Assembly (NCBI GenBank): GCA_036513315.1
Contig: DATBZF010000060.1
Location: forward strand, 1 to 64,000
Reading direction: 5' to 3'
Origin: Roseiarcus sp036513315
GTDB lineage: Bacteria > Pseudomonadota > Alphaproteobacteria > Rhizobiales > Beijerinckiaceae
DNA: 64,000 bases
Shown here: positions 1 through 8,239 of the stretch, in pieces
Layout of the letters: each line of letters opens with the position of its first letter
Numbering within the stretch: the first letter of the stretch is position 1
Notes under the pieces: model-generated
What the model was told of the DNA's origin: nothing
Database searches by the model: none
What the model saw: only the letters and a program-made list of their open reading frames with translations
Translations under genes and position numbers: made by a program

Positions 1-226
1 GACCGGGATGAACATACCTCTGGTGGACCTGTTGTGGCGCCAGCCGCAGTGCAGGGTAGCTATGTATGGAATGGATAACCGCTGAAGGCATCTAAGCGGG
101 AAACCAGCCTCAAAACGAGTTCTCCCTTGAGAGCCGTGGAAGACGACCACGTTGATAGGCCGGGTGTGGAAGCGCAGCAATGTGTGCAGCTTACCGGTAC
201 TAATAGCTCGTTTGGCTTGATTGCTC
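1..226 (+). rRNA. rrl: 23S ribosomal RNA, 3' end (partial)
   Basis: The left edge cuts into a 23S rRNA gene; only about the last 226 bases are present. The sequence shows the conserved 3' domain, including the GAAAGCATCTAAG-type segment (here GAAGGCATCTAAGCGGGAA) and the terminal TACCGGTACTAATAGCTCG stretch just before the 3' end. The end is placed by similarity to the E. coli 3' terminus and may be off by a few bases. Confidence 0.95.
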
Positions 227-292
227 TCATTTACCAACGCTCATCCCGTCAGGATGAGAATTCCAGTTTTGCTTCGTTTCTGCCTTTCGCCG

Positions 293-410
293 GCCTGGTG
301 GCTTTTGCAAGGTGATTAGACCCGATCCCATCCCGAACTCGGCCGTCAAACGCCTTAGCGCCAATGGTACTATGTCTCAAGACCTGGGAGAGTAGGTCGC
401 CGCCAGGCCT
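293..410 (+). rRNA. rrf: 5S ribosomal RNA
   Basis: About 118 nt lying 66 nt after the 23S end. The 5' GGCCTGG and 3' CCAGGCC ends pair, and the internal CCCGATCCCATCCCGAACTC and GGGAGAGTAGGTC blocks are typical of bacterial 5S. It completes a 23S-5S-tRNA-fMet rRNA operon end. Confidence 0.95.
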
Positions 411-437
411 GCGAAGGGCAGAAACAACCTCTTTTCG

Positions 438-466
438 AAGCGGCCTTGAGGCCGCTTTTGTTTTTT
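438..466 (+). terminator. hairpin with T-run after 5S rRNA
   Basis: AAGCGGCCT-tg-AGGCCGCTT is a perfect stem with a tiny loop followed by TTGTTTTTT. It looks like an intrinsic terminator or a processing hairpin between 5S and tRNA-fMet. If it terminates fully, the tRNA needs its own promoter; read-through is common in rRNA operons because of antitermination. Confidence 0.6.
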
Positions 467-495
467 GTGGCGCTGGTCTATTGTCAGCGCTCTGT

Positions 496-572
<77 letters not shown>

Positions 573-577
573 AATTA

Positions 578-622
578 AGCCCGTCAGATCAAGGCATTAG
601 CCCTGCTCTAACGGGCTTTTTC
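578..622 (+). terminator. terminator after tRNA-fMet
   Basis: AGCCCGT pairs with ACGGGCT 26 nt later and is followed by TTTTT. It is the likely end of the rRNA operon transcript and lies just before the converging CFA synthase gene. Confidence 0.6.
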
Positions 623-699
623 ATTTGTGACGATCGCTTCCCAACCTTTCTGAATGACCTGCTCTGACGCCGAGTGACCTGCCCCCGGTACGTCCTGTC

Positions 700-1962
700 T
701 CAGGCCGCGCCGCCAAGCGGCGCCGTCATGGCGGGAAACCTGCCAGCCGCCGGCGGATGATCAATGCCCATATAGTCGCGCGTCATCGGCAGGGCCCGGC
801 TGGATCTTGCGAGCTGGATCTGGAAGACGACGAGATCCTCGCAACGGAAAGCGACCTCGGCGGCCGCGAGGTAATATTCCCACATCCGGCAAAAGCGGTC
901 GTCGTACAGCGCCTGCGCCTCGTCCCAGTGCGCCAGGAAGCGCTTGCGCCAGATCCGGAGGGTTTCCGCATAATGGAGGCGCAGGACCTCCACATCGGTG
1001 ACGATCAGCCCGGCCCGTTCGATCGCCGGCAAGATCTCCGAGAGCGAGGGAATGTAGCCGCCCGGAAAGACGTATTTGTCGAGCCAGGGCGTGGTGAAGC
1101 CCGGCTCGGCCGAGCAGCCGATCGTATGCAGCAGCATCACGCCATCCTCGGCCAGCAGCCGGGCCGATGTCCGGAAGAAGGTGTTGTAATGAGCCAGGCC
1201 GACATGTTCGAACATGCCGACGGAAACGATGCGATCGAAGCGTCCCTGGACGCTGCGGTAGTCTATGAGGTCGAAGTGGACGCGGGCCGCGGCGTTCCCC
1301 TTCAGCCGTCGGCGGGCAAAGGCGAGCTGCTCTTGCGACAGGGTGACGCCCCTGACTTCGGCGGCGCCAGCGTCGGCGATGGCGAAGGCCAGACCGCCCC
1401 AGCCCGAGCCGATATCGAGCACCTTGTCCTTCGGCCCGATCCTGAGCTTGGCGATGATTCGTTGCTTCTTGGCGACCTGGGCGTCCTCCAGGCTCTGGCC
1501 GGGATATTCGAAATAGGCGCAGGAATATTGCCGGTCCGCGTCCAGGAACAACTGGTAGAGCCGACCGTCGAGATCATAATGATGCGCGACATTGCGCCTG
1601 GAGCGGCCCGGCCGGTTGCGCGGCCTGAAGCGGCGCAGGGCGGCTCGGGCGCGGTCAATGAAGCGCGCGGGCGGGGGATGGGTCTGGCTCTGGCCTTCGC
1701 TCAGCATGAGATGGATGAAGTCATAGATCGAGCCCCGCTCGACCACGAAGCGCTTGGCCATGTAGAGTTCGCCGAGCCGCATGTCGGGATCGGCCAGCAG
1801 CGCGATCGCCGCGGCGCGATCAGTCAGGCGGGCGACGACCGGCTCGCCCGAGCCGTCGCCAAACTTGAGTCTGGTTCCGGCAGGCGTCACCATCGTCAGA
1901 TTGCCGCGGCTGACGATCCTGGAAAGCGCGCGGCGCAGGATGCGGTCCAGGATCGAAGCCAT
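700..1962 (-). CDS. cfa: cyclopropane-fatty-acyl-phospholipid synthase family methyltransferase
   Basis: A 420-aa SAM-dependent methyltransferase of the CFA/mycolic acid cyclopropane synthase family, which methylenates double bonds of membrane phospholipid acyl chains at the inner membrane. An N-terminal lipid-binding region (about 1-120) precedes a Rossmann fold whose SAM-binding motif I is VLDIGSGWGG (near residue 185). FEHVG and the PGGYIPSLSEI segment are typical of the family. Length is close to the usual size. It begins 13 bp after the sigma-54 activator gene, so the two are probably co-transcribed, which suggests a link to the lipid-like cluster further upstream. It could instead be a methyltransferase for another lipid. 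Confidence 0.9.
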   Translation of the reverse strand: MASILDRILRRALSRIVSRGNLTMVTPAGTRLKFGDGSGEPVVARLTDRAAAIALLADPDMRLGELYMAKRFVVERGSIYDFIHLMLSEGQSQTHPPPARFIDRARAALRRFRPRNRPGRSRRNVAHHYDLDGRLYQLFLDADRQYSCAYFEYPGQSLEDAQVAKKQRIIAKLRIGPKDKVLDIGSGWGGLAFAIADAGAAEVRGVTLSQEQLAFARRRLKGNAAARVHFDLIDYRSVQGRFDRIVSVGMFEHVGLAHYNTFFRTSARLLAEDGVMLLHTIGCSAEPGFTTPWLDKYVFPGGYIPSLSEILPAIERAGLIVTDVEVLRLHYAETLRIWRKRFLAHWDEAQALYDDRFCRMWEYYLAAAEVAFRCEDLVVFQIQLARSSRALPMTRDYMGIDHPPAAGRFPAMTAPLGGAA

Positions 1963-1975
1963 TTTGATATTCTCG

Positions 1976-3163
1976 TCAAGGGCTGCCCTGCGAGCGCGGC
2001 CCGACCGTCTTCGAGACGGCGATGTCGTATTTTTTCAACCGGTGCCAAAGGCTGCGTTCGTTGATTCCGAGCAATTCGGCCGCGCGCACCTGCACGCCAT
2101 CGGCTTGCTTCAACGCCTCGATGATGAGACCGCGCTCGAAGGCCGCGGCGACGTCGTCGAGCTGAATCGGAAAATCCTCGGCTGCGTCATTGCAGGGTTT
2201 TTCGCTGATGTATGTCGGCAGATCGGCCGCCGATATCACAGATCCGCGCGCCGAAATCAGCGAGCGTTCGACGCAGTTCTGCAATTCGCGGATATTGCCG
2301 GGCCAGCGATAGGCGGTCAGTACGCGCACGGCGTCGGGGCTGAAGCGGATATCGCGCTTGCCGAGCGTCGGCGCAAGGTCGTCTGCGAAAAGATTGAGAA
2401 ACAGCGGGATGTCCTCGGCCCGTTCGCGCAGAGACGGAAGCGCGATCGGGAACACGGCGAGGCGGTAGTAAAGATCCTCGCGGAACTTGTTCGCCGCGAC
2501 CATCGCGGTGAGATCGTGGTTGGTCGCGGCGATGATGCGCACGTCGGCGGTGCGTGTGCCTGTCGCGCCCAAAGGTTCATATTGGCGCTCCTGCAGCACG
2601 CGGAGAATCTTGGCCTGCAGGTTCAAAGGCATGTCGCCCACTTCGTCGAGGAAGAGCGTTCCTCCCTCTGCCTGGGCGAAGCGGCCGATCCGGTTGCTGA
2701 GCGCGCCGGTGAAGCTGCCCTTCACATGGCCAAAGAATTCGCTTTCCAGCAGCGCCTCGGGGATGGCGGCGCAATTGACCGCGACAAACGGTTTGCGATG
2801 GCGTGGGCTGTTGAAGTGGATGGCGCGCGCCACCACCTCCTTGCCCGAACCGCTGTCGCCGGTGAGCAGTACCGTGGTGCGCTGTCCGCACACCTCGCTG
2901 ACCGCGCGCAGAACCTTCTGGAAGGCCGGGGACTTGCCCACCAACGTGTCGAATTTGTAGCGTCCGGCGAGCTCCTGGCGCAACCGTTCGTTGTCGCGCA
3001 GCGCCTCGTGGAGGCGCAGGCCATTGGCGCGTTGGTCCTGCTCGATGACATCGCCGAGGCGCCGACTCTCCGCGTCGGTCTGATCGGCGCTGTTGCGCGC
3101 GGGTCCGCCCGCCGCCTCGCCGAGCGCGGACATCGGCTCACGCCGCCGGAGCTTTGCTTCCAT
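1976..3163 (-). CDS. sigma-54-dependent transcriptional activator without receiver domain
   Basis: An NtrC-type AAA+ activator. After a short N-terminal helical region (no REC, PAS or GAF domain visible) comes the central domain: Walker A GDSGSGKE, the sigma-54 contact loop as GSFTGA (usual GAFTGA), Walker B GGTLFLDEVGD, and the R-finger region. A Fis-type helix-turn-helix follows at the C-terminus (AAELLGINERSLWHRLKK). It would open sigma-54 promoters; two such promoters lie at 7934-7948 and 8149-8163, so it is the obvious local candidate regulator. With no sensor domain, activity may be set by its own level or by a partner. The start is uncertain: 3163, 3133 and a GTG at 3250 are possible, none with a clear SD. 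Confidence 0.88.
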   Translation of the reverse strand: MEAKLRRREPMSALGEAAGGPARNSADQTDAESRRLGDVIEQDQRANGLRLHEALRDNERLRQELAGRYKFDTLVGKSPAFQKVLRAVSEVCGQRTTVLLTGDSGSGKEVVARAIHFNSPRHRKPFVAVNCAAIPEALLESEFFGHVKGSFTGALSNRIGRFAQAEGGTLFLDEVGDMPLNLQAKILRVLQERQYEPLGATGTRTADVRIIAATNHDLTAMVAANKFREDLYYRLAVFPIALPSLRERAEDIPLFLNLFADDLAPTLGKRDIRFSPDAVRVLTAYRWPGNIRELQNCVERSLISARGSVISAADLPTYISEKPCNDAAEDFPIQLDDVAAAFERGLIIEALKQADGVQVRAAELLGINERSLWHRLKKYDIAVSKTVGPRSQGSP

Positions 3164-3431
3164 CTTGCGCAATCCCGCGGGTCGACGCGCGCCGGGCGGC
3201 GGCGCCGATTTGGGATTAGCCGATGAGCGCGGCAATCGGAAGCCAGGCACTTGAACCGCGATTGTTCAAAAATGTGCATCAGACCAAAAGCCGCGTTCCT
3301 TTGCGCGACCCGGCGCGCGCTGAAAGTCGCCTTGTCGGGGGTCGGGAGCGTGTGTGGACGGTCTGTCGCGAGGGAACTTGATCAGCGCCGCCGCCGCCGG
3401 CTCCGCCAACGATAGAGAAAGGCGAGCATGT

Positions 3432-3827
3432 TCATCCCTCGCTTCCTCCCATGACGGCCACGCCCGCGACGATCAGGCCGATGCCGACCATACGCCAGGG
3501 CGTGAGTTCCTCACCAAAGACATAGTGGGAGGCGATGGCGACGACCAACATTATGACAGCGGTGAGGGGAAAGCCGAAGCTGAGCGGAATGCGATCGAGA
3601 ATAACCATCCAGGCGGAGAAGCTTCCGAGATAGCCAAAAACGCCGATGATGACCCAGGGATTGCCCGCGGCCTGCAAAAGCCAGGCGAGGCCGAAGGGCA
3701 GATGCGCCAGCGCCTCGCCGCCGCTTTTAAGAGCGAGTTGCGAGATGCTTTCGAACGCGAGCAGAAGCGGCCACGCAAACAGCATGTCACGATATCTCAG
3801 GCGCGTCGGGGACGTCGCGTTGATCAT
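3432..3827 (-). CDS. SMR/EamA-type four-helix half-transporter (second of pair)
   Basis: A 131-aa integral membrane protein with four predicted helices, the size of SMR proteins and of ArnE/ArnF flippase subunits rather than ten-helix EamA permeases. It shares the signature RIPLSFGFPL with the protein at 5862-6224 (RMPLSFAFPL), so the two are paralogues and may form a heterodimer. The start is set by an ATGA overlap with the preceding acyltransferase; it is the last gene of a six-gene operon. Substrate unknown; export or flipping of the cluster product is inferred. Confidence 0.8.
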   Translation of the reverse strand: MINATSPTRLRYRDMLFAWPLLLAFESISQLALKSGGEALAHLPFGLAWLLQAAGNPWVIIGVFGYLGSFSAWMVILDRIPLSFGFPLTAVIMLVVAIASHYVFGEELTPWRMVGIGLIVAGVAVMGGSEG

Positions 3828-4960
3828 GCCGCATCCCTGACGAGATCGGCGATCGCAGGATCGAAGCGGTCCAACCGCACGAATTTGGCGACGAATCGCA
3901 ATATCGCGTTGATCGCCGCGTTGCGATGGCGAAAATATTGCCAGTTGGGTTGCAGCCGGCAGCCGAGCCGCAGCTTCGGCCCGTAGAAAGCCTGGCCGCT
4001 TTGATAGAGCGGTATGCCGCGCTCGATGCAGTAGCGCACGTTGTGCAGCCAACTGTTGAAATAGAGATTCAGCCTGGGAACGACGGCGTAGTTCATGCCG
4101 AGATATTTGTCGATCAGTCGATCAGCGGTCTCGATCACGAAGTTGAAGGCGACCAGCTCGCCGCCATGCCAGTAGAGGAAGATACTGGCTGCGGGCGCCA
4201 GAGAGCGCAGCAATTGCGGGAAATAGTCCACCGGCAGATATTCGAATTGCAGGTCGCTGTGAGCAACCGTCTGCCCGTAAAGAGCGGACACCTGCGCCTC
4301 GACATCGTCGATCTGGCGGCGCTGTTCGACGCGAATGTCCTTGAAGGTTCTGAGCTTGCGTCGCATGTCCCTGCGGGTCGCCTTGCTCAGACTGTCGAGG
4401 TAGGCTTCGAAATCGGAAAAGGGCAGGTCGAGCACGGCCGTCGGCAGACCGGGCAGCCGGGTGAAGCCGCTGGGCAGCAGGGCGCTTCGCCACAATCCGT
4501 CGTCGCGAGAGGGGGCGTCCTTGATGCCCAGCAGGCCATAGCGGTTGACGGCGCCAAACTCGCGCAGCGCGACGATGATGCGCGCGAGCAACGCCAACCG
4601 ATCATCGGCCGGCGCCTCGGGAGCGAAGCCGAGGTGGCAGATTTCGGCGACCGGCGAGCCCAGCGCGATCAGGCGCAGCGACAACAGGCCTGGGGCAAGC
4701 CGATAGAGTTGGTTGGTTATCCCCTTCCAGGTCCCTTGAACGGTGGTGTCGAGGCGATATTCAGTCCCGAAGGCCGGCACGACCGCTATCGGGCGGCCAT
4801 TCTCCCGGACGGCCAGGTAATGCCACGCGAAACCGGACGGCCCGGCCTCTTCGCAGGCCCGATAAAAAGCCCAGTTCTCCGGATCGGTCGGAAAGCAGCG
4901 GTTCCAGTCCGCGCTGTCGAAGGCGGCGATCGAGTTCTCGATGACGGTGGTCAAAGTCAT
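3824..4960 (-). CDS. GNAT/FemAB-like acyltransferase (BioF2-like domain)
   Basis: 378 aa, soluble. The C-terminal half fits the FemAB/GNAT_6 acyltransferase fold: a helical SKATRRDMRRKL segment, then core strands around FLYWHGGELVAFNF and a closing YQSGQAFYGPKLRLG region. Relatives transfer acyl or aminoacyl groups to amines in cell-wall, exopolysaccharide or natural-product assembly. The start ATG at 4960 overlaps the upstream hydrolase stop by ATGA, and its stop overlaps the next gene the same way. The position between a hydrolase and a half-transporter suggests a tailoring step; the substrate cannot be told. Confidence 0.75.
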   Translation of the reverse strand: MTLTTVIENSIAAFDSADWNRCFPTDPENWAFYRACEEAGPSGFAWHYLAVRENGRPIAVVPAFGTEYRLDTTVQGTWKGITNQLYRLAPGLLSLRLIALGSPVAEICHLGFAPEAPADDRLALLARIIVALREFGAVNRYGLLGIKDAPSRDDGLWRSALLPSGFTRLPGLPTAVLDLPFSDFEAYLDSLSKATRRDMRRKLRTFKDIRVEQRRQIDDVEAQVSALYGQTVAHSDLQFEYLPVDYFPQLLRSLAPAASIFLYWHGGELVAFNFVIETADRLIDKYLGMNYAVVPRLNLYFNSWLHNVRYCIERGIPLYQSGQAFYGPKLRLGCRLQPNWQYFRHRNAAINAILRFVAKFVRLDRFDPAIADLVRDAA

Positions 4961-5865
4961 GATCGTTCTCGATCGAGCGCCCGGCCCGGATCGCGCGGGG
5001 CAAGCCGTCGCGGTTCGTTGCGCTGCACGAAGCTGACGGAGTGGTCGATCACCAGATCGCGCTCCCGGTCGAGCGTGATCATGTGATAGCTGTTCTCCAA
5101 CAGGATCTTTTCGACATTGCCGCCGAGATTGGCCGCGAGATAGCCGGCATTGCGGATGCTGGCGATATCGTCCTGCCGGGCATGGAGGACGAGCACAGGC
5201 GTTCGCAGGGCTGGCAAACGCGGCTTCAGGTCGCGAATGAGGCGGAGAAGCTGGGCAAGGCTGCGGCCCGGCATATAAGGCAGCCCCGCTTCCTCGCAGC
5301 GGCCACACTGCATGGCGGCCTGTATGCGGACCCGCAGGCGGTCGTCCTTGACGCCGTAGGGAAAGCTCTCACCGAACCGGAAGAAACGCCCGAGGCCCAG
5401 CAGGATGGCGGCATGGAGAAAGACGCTGCCGCGCGGCACGCTCCAGCCATCGTAGAACATGGTCGGCGAATAAAGCAGGCAGCCCGCTGCCTGGCCCACG
5501 CGATGGGACGTCACCAGGAGAGACAGCAGCGCGCCCATCGAGAGACCACCGACGAAGACGGTGTGGTGGTCGGTACGGACCCGGTCGAAGGCTTCCAGTG
5601 CGCTGGCGAGCCAGTCCTTCCAACCGGTGGCCAACAGCTCGGCTTCGCTGCCGCAATGGCCGGCCAGTTGGACCCCGTAGACGGAGTAGCCGGCTCGCGC
5701 GAACCCCTTGGCGACCAGCTTCAGCTCTGCGGGCGTGCCGGTCAGGCCATGGATCAGCACGACGGCGATTGGGCCGCCCGCATAGTGGAAAGCATGGGGC
5801 GGCTGCCAGGCCGCCGGCGCGGCGCCCGTGTCGGGCTTGTCGAAGGGGGGACTGTGAACGTTCAT
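4957..5865 (-). CDS. alpha/beta-fold hydrolase (lipase/carboxylesterase-like)
   Basis: 302 aa. Oxyanion region VLIHGLTGTP, nucleophile elbow GGLSMGA (Ser near residue 110), acid in VLHARQDDIAS and a late His in ENSYHMITLD, matching the monoacylglycerol lipase/carboxylesterase (Est30-like) layout. It would cleave a carboxylic ester or a thioester. Translationally coupled on both sides by ATGA overlaps. No signal peptide, so it is cytoplasmic. Its place between the two half-transporters suggests it acts on the lipid-like product or precursor of this operon (inference). Confidence 0.82.
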   Translation of the reverse strand: MNVHSPPFDKPDTGAAPAAWQPPHAFHYAGGPIAVVLIHGLTGTPAELKLVAKGFARAGYSVYGVQLAGHCGSEAELLATGWKDWLASALEAFDRVRTDHHTVFVGGLSMGALLSLLVTSHRVGQAAGCLLYSPTMFYDGWSVPRGSVFLHAAILLGLGRFFRFGESFPYGVKDDRLRVRIQAAMQCGRCEEAGLPYMPGRSLAQLLRLIRDLKPRLPALRTPVLVLHARQDDIASIRNAGYLAANLGGNVEKILLENSYHMITLDRERDLVIDHSVSFVQRNEPRRLAPRDPGRALDRERS

Positions 5866-6224
5866 GTCGAAGTCCCCACTATGGCGACTCCCAGTGCGAT
5901 GAGCGCAGTGCCCAGCCAACGCCGTCGCGATACCGGCTCCTTGAGAATGAAGCGGCTGGAGAGCGCGATGCCGCAATAGGAGAGGCTCGCCAGCGGGAAG
6001 GCGAAGCTGAGCGGCATGCGCGAGAGCACGAACAGCCAGGCGCCGATCTCGAGGGCGTAGGTCGCCACGCCCAGCCAGATCAGCGGCGTGACGGCGACCT
6101 TGCGCCAGAGCGTGCGGGTGGCGTCTCCGCCGGCTGCGCCGTCGAGGCCTGCCTTGAAGCAAAGCTGTCCGATGATGTCGCACAGGATCGTGCCAGCCAG
6201 GACAAAGAGCGCGGAACTATTCAT
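5862..6224 (-). CDS. SMR/EamA-type four-helix half-transporter (first of pair)
   Basis: 120 aa with four hydrophobic helices. It starts MNSSALFVLAGTILCDIIGQ and carries RMPLSFAFPL in helix 3, shared with the paralogue at 3432-3827. The size and pairing are like ArnE/ArnF or paired SMR pumps, where two short subunits make one transporter. The start is fixed by an ATGA overlap with the upstream ureohydrolase-like gene. Function inferred: export or flipping of an amphipathic, possibly amine-bearing, product. Confidence 0.8.
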   Translation of the reverse strand: MNSSALFVLAGTILCDIIGQLCFKAGLDGAAGGDATRTLWRKVAVTPLIWLGVATYALEIGAWLFVLSRMPLSFAFPLASLSYCGIALSSRFILKEPVSRRRWLGTALIALGVAIVGTST

Positions 6225-7135
6225 AGCGCCGCCTCGAAGGCGGCGATCAGGCGCTCGTTGGTCCGGGCGTTGACGCTGAGATCGGGCGCCTCGTCGAAAC
6301 GCGGTTGGTCGAGCCGGGATTCGATGAACTTGAAGGGGTTGCGATGATGGATTGGCGCGTATTCGCCGCAAATATCGGCGCCGACAATGGTGAACCTCGC
6401 CGCCAGGCGCTGGATGGCTTGGATCAGCCGTTGAAGCGGCAGGCCGCCCTGGTCCCAGTTGGTGACAGCCTCCGTCGGCGGCAACACGTCTTTGTCGATG
6501 GTGATCCAGATGCGCTGCGTCGGCGCGCGCTCCATCAGCGCGCCAAGAAAGCCCTCCCAGTCCTCATCGACGAGATTGCGCCAGCGGATGAATCCGTTCG
6601 CGGCGACGTGACCGGCGCCGCTGTTGACCGCCGTGTGAATTTCGGATGGCTCGTGCCGCCAGGCAAACAGCTCGAGCCGCCCGCTCGACAAGGCCGCCAG
6701 ATTGGCGCTCTTGCGATCGGGACGCACCAGGTCATCGCCGCAGGGGCCGATGGTGACGACGCGTTCGACATGCGGCAGCGCCAGAACCTCGTTGACCCAG
6801 GATCCGCAATGTCGCCGCGGCATGGTCCGGCACCAATCGGGATGATTGTCGAAATGGACGACAGTCAGAGGGCCTTGCGCCGATGCGATGAAGCTCGCAG
6901 TGAGATGGTGAAAATCGCCCGAGCCGACCAGGATCAATGCGGGAGCTGACGGCGCGGGCGCCCCGCGCCAGAACGTGTCGAAGGCGGCATAGGACTGGCG
7001 CAGCGCCCACAGGCGCAGCGCCGGGCCAAGCGCACGCAGGTCATGCAGCACCGCCTGGCCAGACCGCAGGCGCTCGGCGACGGGCGATTGAGCGGGCAGG
7101 CTGCCATCGAGATCAAGGATTCTGATTTCCATCAT
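6221..7135 (-). CDS. ureohydrolase (arginase/agmatinase) superfamily protein
   Basis: 304 aa. The metal-binding pattern of arginase-like enzymes is recognisable: GSGDFHH in place of GGDHS, then HFDNHPDWC (DxHxD) and the late ITIDKDVL (SxDxD). So it likely binds a dinuclear metal centre and hydrolyses a C-N bond such as a guanidine, amidine or amide. It is divergent from true arginases and formiminoglutamases, so I do not name a substrate. Start MMEIRILDLDG at 7135 overlaps the stop of the HAD gene (ATGA). Second gene of the sigma-54 operon. Confidence 0.75.
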   Translation of the reverse strand: MMEIRILDLDGSLPAQSPVAERLRSGQAVLHDLRALGPALRLWALRQSYAAFDTFWRGAPAPSAPALILVGSGDFHHLTASFIASAQGPLTVVHFDNHPDWCRTMPRRHCGSWVNEVLALPHVERVVTIGPCGDDLVRPDRKSANLAALSSGRLELFAWRHEPSEIHTAVNSGAGHVAANGFIRWRNLVDEDWEGFLGALMERAPTQRIWITIDKDVLPPTEAVTNWDQGGLPLQRLIQAIQRLAARFTIVGADICGEYAPIHHRNPFKFIESRLDQPRFDEAPDLSVNARTNERLIAAFEAAL

Positions 7136-7893
7136 GACGGAGTCGGGCGGCGGACGCCCGTCCCGGTCAGTTTCGGATGCCGGCGAACACCGCGTGCGAG
7201 GACAGGGGCGCAGGCGGCCCCGAATGCGCCAAGGTCCGGAAATCGTTCCGACACGAGCCGGGTAATCTCGGAGAAGTTCGAATAGGGCAAGTGGGAAATA
7301 CCGTTGGCCCGACAATGGCCGAGAAGGCTGTTCTTGGCGAAGACGAAATCCGCCGCGCCTGCGGCGCAAAAGTCCGAACGACCATCGCCGATCAGGATCG
7401 TCGTTCGCGGGGCGCCTGGCTCTTGTGGGTCGCTGGCCCCGGCCGCCCAGCATTTGCACGTCCCCGCGCCGGAGCGGCAGGCCGGCGAGGCATGGGGGCT
7501 GAGCATGGCGTAACGATCTGGTGCGACGAACATCAGGCGGTTGGCGATGATCGGCAGGTCGTCGAGGCCGGCGCGCGTGAGGATCCGCGCGACGGCGTAG
7601 TCGAGACCGTCGCTGACGATGTTCAGCACGATGTTACGCTCACGGCAAAAGGCGACGAAGCCGGCGAAACCGGGATCGATGTCGATGGCGTCGAGAAGCC
7701 GATCGAAGGCGGGACGGCGGCATCGCAAGAGCGCGACCTGACGAGCCATGCAGTCGGCGGAGCCGATGAGGCCCGCCCGCCATTGCGTTTCGATATCGTA
7801 CCAGCCAGGCGCTGCGAAAGCCTCGAGCAGAACGTCGGTGACATCGCTGGTCGCAATCGTTCCGTCGAAGTCGCAAACTATTCGATGCCCCAT
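7132..7893 (-). CDS. HAD-family phosphatase (MtnX/phosphoserine phosphatase-like)
   Basis: 253 aa. HAD motif I CDFDGTIATSD at the N-terminus (nucleophile Asp and acid Asp), motif II around NIVSDGLD, and motif IV ILIGDGRSD. The cap region fits the PSP/MtnX C1 type. It should dephosphorylate a small metabolite. It is the first gene of the six-gene operon; the ATG at 7893 is chosen because the perfect sigma-54 promoter at 7934-7948 predicts transcription starting near 7923, which rules out the Met codon at 7932. Confidence 0.82.
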   Translation of the reverse strand: MGHRIVCDFDGTIATSDVTDVLLEAFAAPGWYDIETQWRAGLIGSADCMARQVALLRCRRPAFDRLLDAIDIDPGFAGFVAFCRERNIVLNIVSDGLDYAVARILTRAGLDDLPIIANRLMFVAPDRYAMLSPHASPACRSGAGTCKCWAAGASDPQEPGAPRTTILIGDGRSDFCAAGAADFVFAKNSLLGHCRANGISHLPYSNFSEITRLVSERFPDLGAFGAACAPVLARGVRRHPKLTGTGVRRPTPS

Positions 7894-7933
7894 ATCCACG
7901 ATCCGCTGGCGGATGTTTCGCCGTTTAAGCATG

Positions 7934-7948
7934 GCAAGACGCGTGCCA
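7934..7948 (-). promoter_or_regulatory. sigma-54 (-24/-12) promoter for the six-gene operon
   Basis: Read on the minus strand the site is TGGCACG-CGTC-TTGC, an exact match to the sigma-54 consensus TGGCACG-N4-TTGC. The GC of the -12 element is at 7935-7934, placing the start near 7923, about 30 nt before the HAD start codon. The 346-bp gap 7894-8239 between the divergent genes contains this site, the plus-strand site at 8149 and the hairpin at 8200. Confidence 0.85.
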
Positions 7949-8148
7949 TGCGGCTTTGGCGCCAGCGAAGCCGCGCGATCGCCGAATTGCTCCGACGCGT
8001 GGCGGCGTTCCTCCAGTTTGCGAGCTCCAGGATTTGGTGCTCGCCTCGCGAAATGTCGGAGCGATGGAACTTTGGCGACCGATCGTCACGGTCTCTGGAA
8101 GCCTCAAAAACCTGGGAGCGCCGCGGCGGTTGGTAGGTTCGTCCATCT

Positions 8149-8163
8149 TGGCGCGTTCCTTGC
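8149..8163 (+). promoter_or_regulatory. sigma-54 (-24/-12) promoter for desaturase/aminotransferase
   Basis: TGGCGCG-TTCC-TTGC matches the sigma-54 consensus with a single change (A to G in the -24 block) and the exact N4 spacing. Predicted transcription start is near 8175, about 65 nt upstream of the desaturase ATG. It faces away from the minus-strand site 200 bp to the left, giving a divergent sigma-54 promoter pair. Confidence 0.78.
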
Positions 8164-8199
8164 GGCTGGCTCTTCGCGCTTGTCCGCGCGGCCGCTCAG

Positions 8200-8223
8200 T
8201 TGGTCACCCCATCGGGTGACCAA
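8200..8223 (+). promoter_or_regulatory. perfect 10-bp inverted repeat in desaturase leader
   Basis: TTGGTCACCC-catc-GGGTGACCAA. It lies inside the predicted 5' leader and ends three bases before the AGGA ribosome-binding sequence of the desaturase gene. No T-run follows, so a terminator is unlikely. It may be a protein operator (possibly for the local activator) or an RNA hairpin that affects translation. Confidence 0.6.
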
Positions 8224-8239
8224 GCCAGGAACGTTCAAG

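Noticed and set aside
757..3226. Long plus-strand open frames of 435 and 481 codons over the CFA synthase and sigma-54 activator genes
   Set aside because: They are shadows of real minus-strand genes in GC-rich DNA; no domain or motif is visible in their translations.
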